NCBI RefSeq assembly: GCF_030053155.1
Contig: NZ_CP125640.1
Location: 1,984,001 to 2,048,000 of the forward strand
Origin: Rhizobium sp. BT03
GTDB lineage: Bacteria; Pseudomonadota; Alphaproteobacteria; Rhizobiales; Rhizobiaceae
Reading direction: 5' to 3'
Length of the DNA: 64,000 nt
Part shown: in pieces, positions 35,165 to 43,824 of the stretch
Layout of the letters: every line of letters begins with the position of its first letter
Position numbering within the stretch: position 1 is the first letter of the stretch
The notes under the pieces: model-generated
The model's input: only the letters and a program-made list of their open reading frames with translations
Database searches by the model: none
Told to the model about the DNA's origin: nothing
Program-made: the position numbers and the translations under genes

Positions 35165-37225
35165 ATGTATCTCGAAAAGCTCAATCCCCAGCAGCGCATG
35201 GCCGTCGAGCATGGCACGCTCACCGACGGCAGCCATATTGCCGGGCCGCTGCTGGTCATTGCCGGCGCCGGTTCGGGCAAGACGAATACGCTGGCGCATC
35301 GGGTCGCCCATCTGATCGTCAAGGGCGCCGATCCGCGCCGCATCCTGCTGATGACCTTCTCGCGGCGGGCCGCCGCCGAGATGGCGCGCCGCGTCGAGCG
35401 CATCTGCCGCGATGTGCTGGGTGCAAATGCCGGTATCATGGCCGATGCGCTCAACTGGTCCGGCACCTTCCACGGCATCGGCGCGCGGCTGTTGCGCGAT
35501 TATGCCCAGCAGATCGGCCTCGATGCCGATTTCACCATTCACGACCGCGAAGACAGCGCCGACCTGATGAACCTCATCCGGCACGATCTCGGTTTCTCCA
35601 AAACGGAAAGCCGGTTTCCAGCCAAGGGCACCTGCCTTGCCATCTATAGCAGGGCGGTGAATTCGGAGACGGCGCTCGACCAGGTGCTGCGCGACGCTTT
35701 TCCCTGGTGCGCGGCCTGGGAGAAACAGCTGCGCGAGCTTTTCGCCTGCTACGTCGAGGCCAAGCAGAGCCAGAACGTGCTCGATTACGACGACCTGCTG
35801 CTCTACTGGGCGCAAATGGTCGGCGAGAGCGTGATCGCCGAGGATATAAGCAGCCGCTTCGACCATGTGCTCGTCGACGAATATCAGGACACCAACCGGT
35901 TGCAGGCCTCGATCCTGATGGCGCTGAAGCCCCAAGGCCAGGGGCTGACGGTCGTCGGCGACGATGCGCAGTCGATCTATTCCTTCCGGGCAGCGACGGT
36001 GCGCAACATTCTCGACTTTCCCGCCGCCTTCAGCCCGCCCGCCAATATCGTCACGCTCGACCGCAACTATCGCTCGACGCAGCCGATCCTGACAGCCGCC
36101 AACGCCGTCATCGATCTTGCCTCCGAGCGCTTCACCAAAAATCTGTGGACCGAGCGGCAATCCTCCGAGCGGCCGCGCCTGGTCACGGTACGCGACGAGG
36201 CCGAGCAGGCACGTTATGTCGCCGACATGGTGCTCGACAATCGCGAGGAAGGCCTCAAGCTCAAGCAGCAGGCGGTGTTGTTCCGCGCCTCGCATCACAG
36301 CGGGCCGCTGGAGGTCGAGCTGACCCGGCGCAACATTCCCTTCGTCAAATTCGGGGGGCTGAAATTTCTCGACAGCGCCCATGTCAAGGACATGCTGGCC
36401 GCCCTTCGCTTCGCGCAGAACCCGCGCGACCGGGTGGCGGGCTTCCGGCTGATGCAGATCCTGCCGGGTGTTGGGCCGTCGACGGCGCAGAAGGCGCTCG
36501 ACCTGATGGCCGAGGACGCGAGCCCGATAACGGCGCTGGCCGAAATGCCGGCGCCGCCGCGCTCCGGCGAGGACTGGACGGCATTCGTTTCCATGCTGCA
36601 GGAGATGAAGGCGGGCAAGGCCGGCTGGCCGGCGGAAATAGAGCTGGCACGGCAATGGTATGCGCCGCATCTGGAACGGCTGCACGAGGATGCGGCGACC
36701 CGGCAGGCCGATCTCCTGCAGCTCGAGCAGATTGCCGGCGGTTATGCCTCGCGCGAACGTTTCCTCACCGAGCTGACGCTCGATCCGCCGGATGCGACCA
36801 GCGACCAGGCCGGCGTGCCGCTGCTCGACGAGGACTATCTCATCCTCTCGACCATTCATTCGGCCAAGGGCCAGGAATGGACGAGGGTCTTCATGCTGAA
36901 TGTCGTCGACGGCTGCATTCCGAGCGATCTCGCCGTCGGCGCCAGCGCCGAAATCGAGGAGGAGCGCCGGCTGCTCTACGTGGCGATGACCCGTGCCCGC
37001 GACAGCCTCGACCTCGTCGTGCCGCAACGCTTCTTCACCTACGGGCAGAATGCGCAGGGCGACCGGCACGTCTATGCCTCGCGCAGCCGCTTCATTCCGG
37101 CAACACTGCTGCAATTCTTCGAGGCCTGCAGCTGGCCGCAGGTGAAATCGGAGACCGCCGCGCAAGCGCATGTGCGGCAGATGCGCATCGATGTCGGCGC
37201 CCGCATGCGCGGCATGTGGCGATAA
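35165..37225 (+). CDS. UvrD/Rep-family ATP-dependent DNA helicase
   Basis: A 686-residue superfamily 1 helicase: LNPQQRMAVEHG (Q motif), Walker A GAGSGKTNTLAHRV, MTFSRRAAAEM, VDEYQDTNRLQ (motif II), GDDAQSIYSFRAA (motif III), LDRNYRST, TIHSAKGQEW and YVAMTRARD. It unwinds DNA 3' to 5'. It is distinct from the main UvrD by its shorter length and ends convergent, 13 bp from the hydrolase gene. Confidence 0.93.
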   Translation: MYLEKLNPQQRMAVEHGTLTDGSHIAGPLLVIAGAGSGKTNTLAHRVAHLIVKGADPRRILLMTFSRRAAAEMARRVERICRDVLGANAGIMADALNWSGTFHGIGARLLRDYAQQIGLDADFTIHDREDSADLMNLIRHDLGFSKTESRFPAKGTCLAIYSRAVNSETALDQVLRDAFPWCAAWEKQLRELFACYVEAKQSQNVLDYDDLLLYWAQMVGESVIAEDISSRFDHVLVDEYQDTNRLQASILMALKPQGQGLTVVGDDAQSIYSFRAATVRNILDFPAAFSPPANIVTLDRNYRSTQPILTAANAVIDLASERFTKNLWTERQSSERPRLVTVRDEAEQARYVADMVLDNREEGLKLKQQAVLFRASHHSGPLEVELTRRNIPFVKFGGLKFLDSAHVKDMLAALRFAQNPRDRVAGFRLMQILPGVGPSTAQKALDLMAEDASPITALAEMPAPPRSGEDWTAFVSMLQEMKAGKAGWPAEIELARQWYAPHLERLHEDAATRQADLLQLEQIAGGYASRERFLTELTLDPPDATSDQAGVPLLDEDYLILSTIHSAKGQEWTRVFMLNVVDGCIPSDLAVGASAEIEEERRLLYVAMTRARDSLDLVVPQRFFTYGQNAQGDRHVYASRSRFIPATLLQFFEACSWPQVKSETAAQAHVRQMRIDVGARMRGMWR

Positions 37226-37238
37226 ATCGAGTATCGTC

Positions 37239-38291
37239 TCAGAGAGATAGTGGCGGTTCGGCCGGTTTCAGGAAACGCTCGACCATTGCCGCCTCGACGG
37301 CCTCGACACTTGCCGGCGACCATTTCGGATTGCGGTCCTTGTCGATGACGGCGGCGCGGATGCCTTCGAAGAAATCCGGATTATCCAGCATCTGCAGGCA
37401 GGCGCCGAGTTCGCGGCCGAGGCACTCGGCAAGCGAGGCGCTGCGGCGGCCGGCTCTCAGCAGCGCCAAAGCGAGTTTCAGGCTGGTCGGCGAACGTGTC
37501 AGCAGCACCCGGCGGGTCTCGGCGGCGAAGTCGCCCTCCTCCCCGGCAAGGGCTGCCAGGATCTGCTCGACGCTGTCGAAACGAAAGGCGCGATCGATCA
37601 TCGCCGCATTCTGCCTGAGCCGGCTTTCTCCGGCAGGCTCCGCAAGCCCCCGCAAGAGGGTATCGACATCGCTGGACGCGCTGCCGCGCGGCAGGGCCGA
37701 CAGCGCCTCGATCACCGCGCCGAGCCGCGACGAGGCGATCTGCAGATCGGCAAGCCCGGCATGGATCGCGTCGGCGGCACCGATATCGAGCCCGGTCAGG
37801 CCGAGCCATGTTCCGGCCTCGCCGGGCGCCTTCGGCAGCAGCCAGGTGGCGCCGACATCGGGGACATAGCCGATGCCGCTTTCGGGCATGGCAAGCCGAG
37901 TGCGCTCGGTGACGATGCGGTGGCGGCCGTGCGAGGAGAGGCCGACGCCACCGCCCATGGTGATGCCGTCCATCAGCGCGACATAGGGTTTGGGATAGAC
38001 GGCGATCAGGTGGTTGAGGCGGAATTCTTCCCGCCAGAAGGTTCCGGCGAGGCCGTCGCCGGCGCGGGCGCTCTCATGCAGGGCGCGGATATCGCCGCCG
38101 GCGCAGAAGCCGCGTTCGCCCTCGCCCGTCGCCACGACACTCGCCACTGCGGCATCATCGGCAAAGCCATCAAGCGCGTCGGTGATCATCCGGATCATCG
38201 GCAGCGTCAGGCTGTTCAACGCCCGCGGCCGGTTGAGCCGGATGATGCCGGCAGTGCCCTGCCGCTCGATAATGACTTCGCCGTCCTGCAT
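37239..38291 (-). CDS. 3-hydroxyisobutyryl-CoA hydrolase (crotonase family)
   Basis: A 350-residue crotonase-fold protein. RPRALNSLT, GFCAGGDIRALHE, MDGITMGGGVGLSSHG and MPESGIGYVPDVGATWLL match the HIBCH group, including the catalytic Glu region. It hydrolyses 3-hydroxyisobutyryl-CoA in valine breakdown. No other valine genes are adjacent; an enoyl-CoA hydratase role is less likely given the length. Confidence 0.88.
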   Translation of the reverse strand: MQDGEVIIERQGTAGIIRLNRPRALNSLTLPMIRMITDALDGFADDAAVASVVATGEGERGFCAGGDIRALHESARAGDGLAGTFWREEFRLNHLIAVYPKPYVALMDGITMGGGVGLSSHGRHRIVTERTRLAMPESGIGYVPDVGATWLLPKAPGEAGTWLGLTGLDIGAADAIHAGLADLQIASSRLGAVIEALSALPRGSASSDVDTLLRGLAEPAGESRLRQNAAMIDRAFRFDSVEQILAALAGEEGDFAAETRRVLLTRSPTSLKLALALLRAGRRSASLAECLGRELGACLQMLDNPDFFEGIRAAVIDKDRNPKWSPASVEAVEAAMVERFLKPAEPPLSL

Positions 38292-38361
38292 GGTTCACCT
38301 CATCTGTTACGACTAGGAATAGCCGACGATGCGGCATGGCTCCAGTCGATTTAAGGTCGAT

Positions 38362-40320
38362 TCAGGCAGACAGCGAATCCCGGGCGGAGGCCGCGGCCTC
38401 GCAGCGGGCGGCGTAATCGATGGCAAGCTCCAGCGGCAGCGGCCGCGAGAAGTGATAGCCCTGCGCCAGGCGAACGCCCATCGCCTTCAAGCCCTCGGCG
38501 ATCGCCTCGCTTTCGACGCCTTCGGCGACGGAGGCAATGCCGAGATTCTGGCAGAGACTGGCGACCGAACGGGTGATGTTCATGCAGCGGGCGTCGCGAT
38601 CGAAATTCATCACGAAGGCCTTGTCGATCTTCAGCTTGTCGAAGCCGAGACGGTGGATATGGCTGAGGCTCGAATAGCCGGTGCCGAAATCGTCGAGCGC
38701 GATCGAGATGCCGGCAGCGCGCAGCATTGAGATGACCTGGTCGGCGGTGTCGAAATCGGAAAGCAGCGCCGTCTCGGTGATCTCGAACTCGATGCGCCGG
38801 GGATCGATGCCGGAGCGGTTGATCATGCCAAGCAGCGCCATCGAGGTCTCGTGGTCGCAGATATCGCGCGCCGAAAGATTGAAGGAGAGTTTGAGGTGGC
38901 GGGGAATGATCGCCAGCGCTTCGAGAGCCTTGGCAAAGAGGATGCGCGTCATCCGGCCGATCACGGCGGTGCGCTCGGCGGCGGGAATGAAAGCTTCGGG
39001 GCTGATGCGGCCGAAGCGGGCGCTGTCCCAGCGAGCGAGCGCCTCGTAACCGACGACACGGCCGCTCTTCAATTCGACGATCGGCTGATAGTCGAGTTTC
39101 AATTCCCGGGCGAAATCGCCTGCCTGCAGCTCGAGTTCGATCAGGTAGCGCTGCGTCAGGATCTTCTCGTGCTCGGCTGAAAAGAATTCGACGCCGCTGC
39201 TGCGCTTGCTCTTGACCTGGTAGAGGGCAAAATCGGCTTTCTCGTAGAGATCTTCGGCGGTGTATTGGCCGGCGTCGGGATAGACGATGCCGCAGGAACC
39301 GAAAACGCGAACCGAGCCATCGGGGATTTCGAAAGGATCGCGGACGGCGGCGCAGAGCGCCTGGCCGAGATCGGCGATTGCCTGGCGTGTCATCGAACAG
39401 GGGAAGATGATGCCGAATTCATCGCCGCCGAGACGGGAGACGATGCCCTCTTCGCCGACCAGCGCGCTGAAACGGCGGGCGGTCTCCTTGAGCACGAGAT
39501 CGCCGGCGGCATGGCCGAAGACATCGTTGACGGGCTTGAAGCCATCGAGATCGAGAATGCCGATGACGGGTGGCCGAGACGGGTGCTTCTGCAGCCGCTG
39601 TTCCAGCGAGAGAAAGAAACTGCGGCGGTTGGCAAGGCCGGTCAGCTGGTCGTGCAGGGCGTTGCGGCTGTTGACGAGGTTCAGCTCTTCGGCTTCCGCC
39701 CGCTTCTGCTTCAACTCCTCGGTCATTCGCACGAGGCCGACGAAGTTCTGGAAATAGCTGTCGATCACCCGGAGAAAGGGCAGGATCAGGAAAAGACCGC
39801 TGACGGCGGTCGCGACGAAAACCGGATTGCCCGAGAACATGAAGGTCACGACCATGGCCGAGAAGGTGATAACAGTGGTCAGCACCGCCGCCAGCGGCAG
39901 ATGCATCAGGCAGAAGATGCAGGAAATCCCGGTGACGACCAGGAAATAGGCGATCTGGCCCTGCTGGTACGCATCGCCATATTGATAGAGCGCGATCGCC
40001 CAGCCGCCGAAGGCAACGCACAGGATGCAGGCGCCCGCTATGGTGACCTTCATCAGCCGGTAGGCCCGCTCGGCAGTGATGTCCTTGCCCCTGGTCTCCC
40101 ACCAGCAGAGCCGGAAAATACAGACGATGCTCAAGCCGACCGGAATATAACAGGAGAGCCAGAGAGGCGCGGATTGGAGATGGGTGATCGCCACCGCAAG
40201 GGCATTGATGATCAAGAGAACATAGAGAATGGGGATCTGCGACGACAGGGCCTGGAACTGCGCCGTCAGAAAAGTCGGATTGTCTTTTTGCAGCCTCAGC
40301 GAGGCTAGAAAGTTCCTCAT
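38362..40320 (-). CDS. Membrane GGDEF-EAL c-di-GMP protein
   Basis: A 652-residue protein with six or so membrane helices in the first 200 residues, a GGDEF domain (GGDEF at 298-302) and an EAL domain (EAL at 426-428, with FNLSARD, FEITETALL, DDFGTGYSS, KIDKAF and EGVE). All main catalytic residues of both domains are present. Part of the core region, unlinked to the secretion cluster but the third c-di-GMP enzyme in the window. Confidence 0.9.
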   Translation of the reverse strand: MRNFLASLRLQKDNPTFLTAQFQALSSQIPILYVLLIINALAVAITHLQSAPLWLSCYIPVGLSIVCIFRLCWWETRGKDITAERAYRLMKVTIAGACILCVAFGGWAIALYQYGDAYQQGQIAYFLVVTGISCIFCLMHLPLAAVLTTVITFSAMVVTFMFSGNPVFVATAVSGLFLILPFLRVIDSYFQNFVGLVRMTEELKQKRAEAEELNLVNSRNALHDQLTGLANRRSFFLSLEQRLQKHPSRPPVIGILDLDGFKPVNDVFGHAAGDLVLKETARRFSALVGEEGIVSRLGGDEFGIIFPCSMTRQAIADLGQALCAAVRDPFEIPDGSVRVFGSCGIVYPDAGQYTAEDLYEKADFALYQVKSKRSSGVEFFSAEHEKILTQRYLIELELQAGDFARELKLDYQPIVELKSGRVVGYEALARWDSARFGRISPEAFIPAAERTAVIGRMTRILFAKALEALAIIPRHLKLSFNLSARDICDHETSMALLGMINRSGIDPRRIEFEITETALLSDFDTADQVISMLRAAGISIALDDFGTGYSSLSHIHRLGFDKLKIDKAFVMNFDRDARCMNITRSVASLCQNLGIASVAEGVESEAIAEGLKAMGVRLAQGYHFSRPLPLELAIDYAARCEAAASARDSLSA

Positions 40321-40445
40321 CTTCTCTTGTTTCCGTTGGCCGGGGCCAGGAGATGCTCGATTTTTCCCTATTCACGTCATGTCATGCAGGTCCCGCAGGC
40401 ACGGGGATGGTCAACGGGCCGATGCGCGCTCTCGCCGGAAGCGCT

Positions 40446-41480
40446 TCAGAAGGAAGCGGCTGCGAGTGCCCGGTGGATGCTGTGCAGGTCGTCGACATTT
40501 CTGTTCGCCAGGAAGAGTTCCCAGTCGAGCGAGCTTTGCACGATGGTTTCCAGCGAATCGTGCCTGGGCTTCCAGCCGAGCACCTGCCGGGCGAGCGAAG
40601 CGTCGGCGACGACGCTCGCCGAATCGCCGGCGCGGCGCGGCGCCATGTGGATCTTGAAGGAATGGCCGTGCAGGCGGGTGACCATGTTCAAGACGTCGAG
40701 CACGGAATAGCCGCTGCCATAACCGCAATTGGCGACGAGCGAACCCTTGTCCCTGCGCAGGTGCTGCAGCGCTTTCAGATGGGCATCGACAAGATCGGTG
40801 ACATGGATGTAGTCGCGCACGCCGGTGCCGTCATGGGTGGGATAATCGATACCATAGACGCTGACGCTGTCGCGCCTGCCGAGCGCTGCCTCGCAGGCAA
40901 CCTTGATCAGGTGGGTGGCGCCTGAGGTCGACTGGCCGGCGCGGTGATCGGGATCGGCGCCGGCGACGTTGAAGTAGCGAAGCGCGACATAGTTGAAATC
41001 ATAGGCGGCGGCGGCATCGCGCAGCATGAATTCGGTCATCAGCTTCGACTGGCCGTAAGGATTTTCCGGATTGAGGACGGCCGTCTCCTTCACCGGCAGG
41101 TCGCTCTTCTGCTGACCGTAGACGGCCGCCGTCGAGGAGAAGACGAAGTTGCGGATGCCGGCCTTGATCGAGGAGCTCAGCAGCGCGCGGGTCTTTCCCG
41201 AGTTGTTGTCGTAATAGGAGAGCGGATCGGCGACCGAGACCGGGACGACGGCGGAGCCGGCAAAGTGGATGATCGCCTCGATGTCGTTCTCGATGAAGAT
41301 CTTCTTCAAGATGTCGGGATCGGCGACGTCGCCGAGATAGAAACGCGCCGCCGGCGCCACGGCCCAGCGAAAGCCCGTGGAGAGGCGGTCGAGCACGACC
41401 ACATCCTCACCCGCATCGAGCAGCGCCCAAACCATGTGACTGCCGATATATCCGGCGCCGCCCGTCACCAAAACCGCCAT
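40446..41480 (-). CDS. galE: UDP-glucose 4-epimerase
   Basis: A 344-residue extended SDR beginning MAVLVTGGAGYIGSHM, with SSTAAVYG and YGQSKLMTE (Tyr-x3-Lys). It interconverts UDP-glucose and UDP-galactose, supplying galactose for exopolysaccharide and LPS. ATG 41480 fits the family start; an ATG three codons earlier is possible. Confidence 0.93.
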   Translation of the reverse strand: MAVLVTGGAGYIGSHMVWALLDAGEDVVVLDRLSTGFRWAVAPAARFYLGDVADPDILKKIFIENDIEAIIHFAGSAVVPVSVADPLSYYDNNSGKTRALLSSSIKAGIRNFVFSSTAAVYGQQKSDLPVKETAVLNPENPYGQSKLMTEFMLRDAAAAYDFNYVALRYFNVAGADPDHRAGQSTSGATHLIKVACEAALGRRDSVSVYGIDYPTHDGTGVRDYIHVTDLVDAHLKALQHLRRDKGSLVANCGYGSGYSVLDVLNMVTRLHGHSFKIHMAPRRAGDSASVVADASLARQVLGWKPRHDSLETIVQSSLDWELFLANRNVDDLHSIHRALAAASF

Positions 41481-41677
41481 GTCCCGCATCCCTGCCTTGT
41501 TTTATAGCAGGGGCATCAGGCCCGGTTTTTCTTTCCAATTTTCTTATCGAATGGCCGTTCGAGGCCCTTTGAACCGGTATGTTTGGACTTGTGGTTAGAG
41601 GCGGATTTCAGGCTTTGCTCAAGTTTTATCGATCGGGCGATTCCGGCACGAAATCGCGGCATTCGCGCCTGATGGCT

Positions 41678-41815
41678 GCCCCTCACCCTAACCCTCTCCC
41701 CGCTTGCGGGGCGAGGGGACGTGTCCTGCGAGAGGCTGGCGGGGGACGGAGAGGTTGCGGCACATCCCCTTCGCCCCGCGAGCGGGGAGAAGGTGGCGGC
41801 AGCCGGATGAGGGGC
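41678..41815. repeat. Dispersed intergenic palindromic repeat, copy 2
   Basis: A 138-bp element, GCCCCTCA...TGAGGGGC, with inner hairpins CCCCGCTTGCGGGG and CCCCGCGAGCGGGG. It is an inverted relative of the copy at 33158-33299. It occupies most of the gap between galE and the aminotransferase; the rest shows no convincing gene. Confidence 0.8.
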
Positions 41816-41876
41816 AGCCCTCACCTATCTCCTGGACCGTGGATGACGCTCCTTTTCGCAACAGGCCGGACCGATG

Positions 41877-43043
41877 TCAGCGCTTGAGGATATAATCGCA
41901 GAGACGCTCGGCGGCGACCGCCACCTGGGCGGGGTCGCGCAGAAAACAGGCGCGCAGGAAGAGTTCGCCGCCGGCACCGAACGCGGTTCCGGGGGCAAGG
42001 CCGACGCCTGTCTTGTCGACGATGTCGATGGCAGCGCTGCGGCTGTCGGTGACGCCGTCGATCTTCAGGAAGGCGTAAAGCGCGCCGTCCGGCTTCAGCG
42101 TTTCGACACGGTTGGTGGCGACAAGCGCATCGCAGAGGATATCGCGGGAACGGGCCGCCTTGGCGATATTGGCGCGCACGAAATCGTCGCCCTGATCAAG
42201 GGCTGCGACGGCGCCCTTCTGCATGAACTGGGCGACACCTGATGTCGAATACTGGATCAGGTTTTCGAGCACCTGCCCCATCTCGGGCGGGGCGACGATC
42301 CAGCCGACGCGCCAGCCGGTCATCGACCAGTTCTTCGAAAAGGAATTGACGAAGACGATCTTATCGTCGGGCTCCATCACATCGAGGAAAGAGGGCGCCC
42401 GGCCGCCGGCAAAATAATAGAGGGCGTAGATTTCATCCGCCATGATCCAGAGGTCGTGCCGGCGGGCCAGCGCCAGCATATCGGCCAGATCCTTTTTCGT
42501 CGCCGTCCAGCCCGTCGGGTTCGACGGCGTGTTGACGAAGATGCCCCTGGTCTTCGGCGTGATGGCGGCTTCGACGCGGTCGAGATCGACCGCCCATTTG
42601 CCGCCTTCGAACTGCAGTTCGACGCCGACGGAGCGCGCACCCGCGATCTCCAGGGCTGCGGCGATATTCGGCCAGGCGGGGGTGAGATAGACGAATTCGT
42701 CACCCGGCGAGGTCATCGTCTGCACGGCGATCTGGATCGCCTGCATGCCGGAGCCGGTGACATAGAAATGCTCGACCGGAAGCCAGTGTCCGAAATGCCT
42801 GAAGTAATAATCCGAAAGCGCCTGGCGAAGCTCGGGAATGCCGCGCTGCCAGGTGTAGAAGGTCTCGCCTGAAGCAAGCGCGTCCATCGCCGCCCGGCTG
42901 ATGAAATCCGGCGTTGGCAGGTCGCCTTCCCCCACCCAGAGAGGCAGCAGGCCTTCGCGGCCGCGGGCATAATTGACGACTTCGACGATCCCGCTTTCTG
43001 GCGCCGCCAAGGCGCGCGGGCTGAGGCTCTTCACAATCGACAT
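41877..43043 (-). CDS. PLP-dependent class I/II aminotransferase
   Basis: A 388-residue aminotransferase. It has NTPSNPTGW, MADEIYALYYF, and the PLP lysine in NSFSKNWSMTGWRVGW, with a final arginine region LRACF. The specific substrate cannot be assigned. An aspartate/aromatic-type enzyme is likely. Standalone gene between galE and mscL. Confidence 0.9.
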   Translation of the reverse strand: MSIVKSLSPRALAAPESGIVEVVNYARGREGLLPLWVGEGDLPTPDFISRAAMDALASGETFYTWQRGIPELRQALSDYYFRHFGHWLPVEHFYVTGSGMQAIQIAVQTMTSPGDEFVYLTPAWPNIAAALEIAGARSVGVELQFEGGKWAVDLDRVEAAITPKTRGIFVNTPSNPTGWTATKKDLADMLALARRHDLWIMADEIYALYYFAGGRAPSFLDVMEPDDKIVFVNSFSKNWSMTGWRVGWIVAPPEMGQVLENLIQYSTSGVAQFMQKGAVAALDQGDDFVRANIAKAARSRDILCDALVATNRVETLKPDGALYAFLKIDGVTDSRSAAIDIVDKTGVGLAPGTAFGAGGELFLRACFLRDPAQVAVAAERLCDYILKR

Positions 43044-43165
43044 GCATATCTCCGGTTTCCGCCTTCATAGAGGATTTGCGCCGGCAAATCCCATGATATC
43101 CAGTGATGGCACATCGATTTTCGTGATGAATGAGTCCGGCCGGAACGGATGGGCTCCAGCTCGGA

Positions 43166-43603
43166 TCAAGCCGTCGGGCGTGTGGCCAGAAGATCGCGGA
43201 TTTCCGTGAGCAGCTGAACGTCTGCCGGCGGCGGGGGCAGTTCCTCCGGTGCGGCCTTTTCCTTGCGCTCGACCTGGGCACGCAGGGTGTTCACGCCCTT
43301 GACCATCAGGAAGATGATCCAGGCAAGGATCAGGAAGTTGATGAGCACGGTGAGGAAGCTGCCATAGGCAAACACCGCCCCTTGCGCGCGGGCGGCTGCC
43401 AGTGTCGGCGCGTTGACGGCCGAGGAGAGCGGCAGGAAATAATTCGAAAAATCGAAGCCGCCGAAAATGGCGCCGACGATCGGCATGATGAGGTCGTCGA
43501 CCAGAGATTTGACAATGCCACCGAAGGCGCCGCCGATGATGACGCCGACCGCCAAATCCATGACATTGCCGCGGGCGATAAAGGCTTTGAATTCGTTGAG
43601 CAT
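43166..43603 (-). CDS. mscL: Large-conductance mechanosensitive channel
   Basis: A 145-residue MscL. It starts [35 protein letters not shown] and has the second helix [16 protein letters not shown], then a Pro/Glu-rich cytoplasmic tail. It releases solutes on hypo-osmotic shock. ATG 43603 follows GGGAGACGG; the longer upstream reading is not coding. Confidence 0.96.
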   Translation of the reverse strand: MLNEFKAFIARGNVMDLAVGVIIGGAFGGIVKSLVDDLIMPIVGAIFGGFDFSNYFLPLSSAVNAPTLAAARAQGAVFAYGSFLTVLINFLILAWIIFLMVKGVNTLRAQVERKEKAAPEELPPPPADVQLLTEIRDLLATRPTA

Positions 43604-43824
43604 CGGATCCGTCTCCCTTCGATCCATTTCAGAGAGTATGCGATGGATTTCATTAGCTACATCTTCATTGCGATTAATCAATCGGCAATCGCAATTATTT
43701 GGCAATACCCCCGGTGGTCTTTGACTTAAGGCCTAGACGGGCGGGAATTTTCAACGCCTCTGAAATGACTTAAGCTGAAAGGGTTGCGGGAGGTCCCGGC
43801 GGGTTTTCCGCCGGCGGAGGGTCA

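Noticed and set aside
41516..41662. Small basic minus-strand frame upstream of galE (about 48 residues, ending KKIGKKNRA)
   Set aside because: No clear ribosome binding site and no recognised family; its upstream extension runs through a dispersed repeat. Could be real but not supported.
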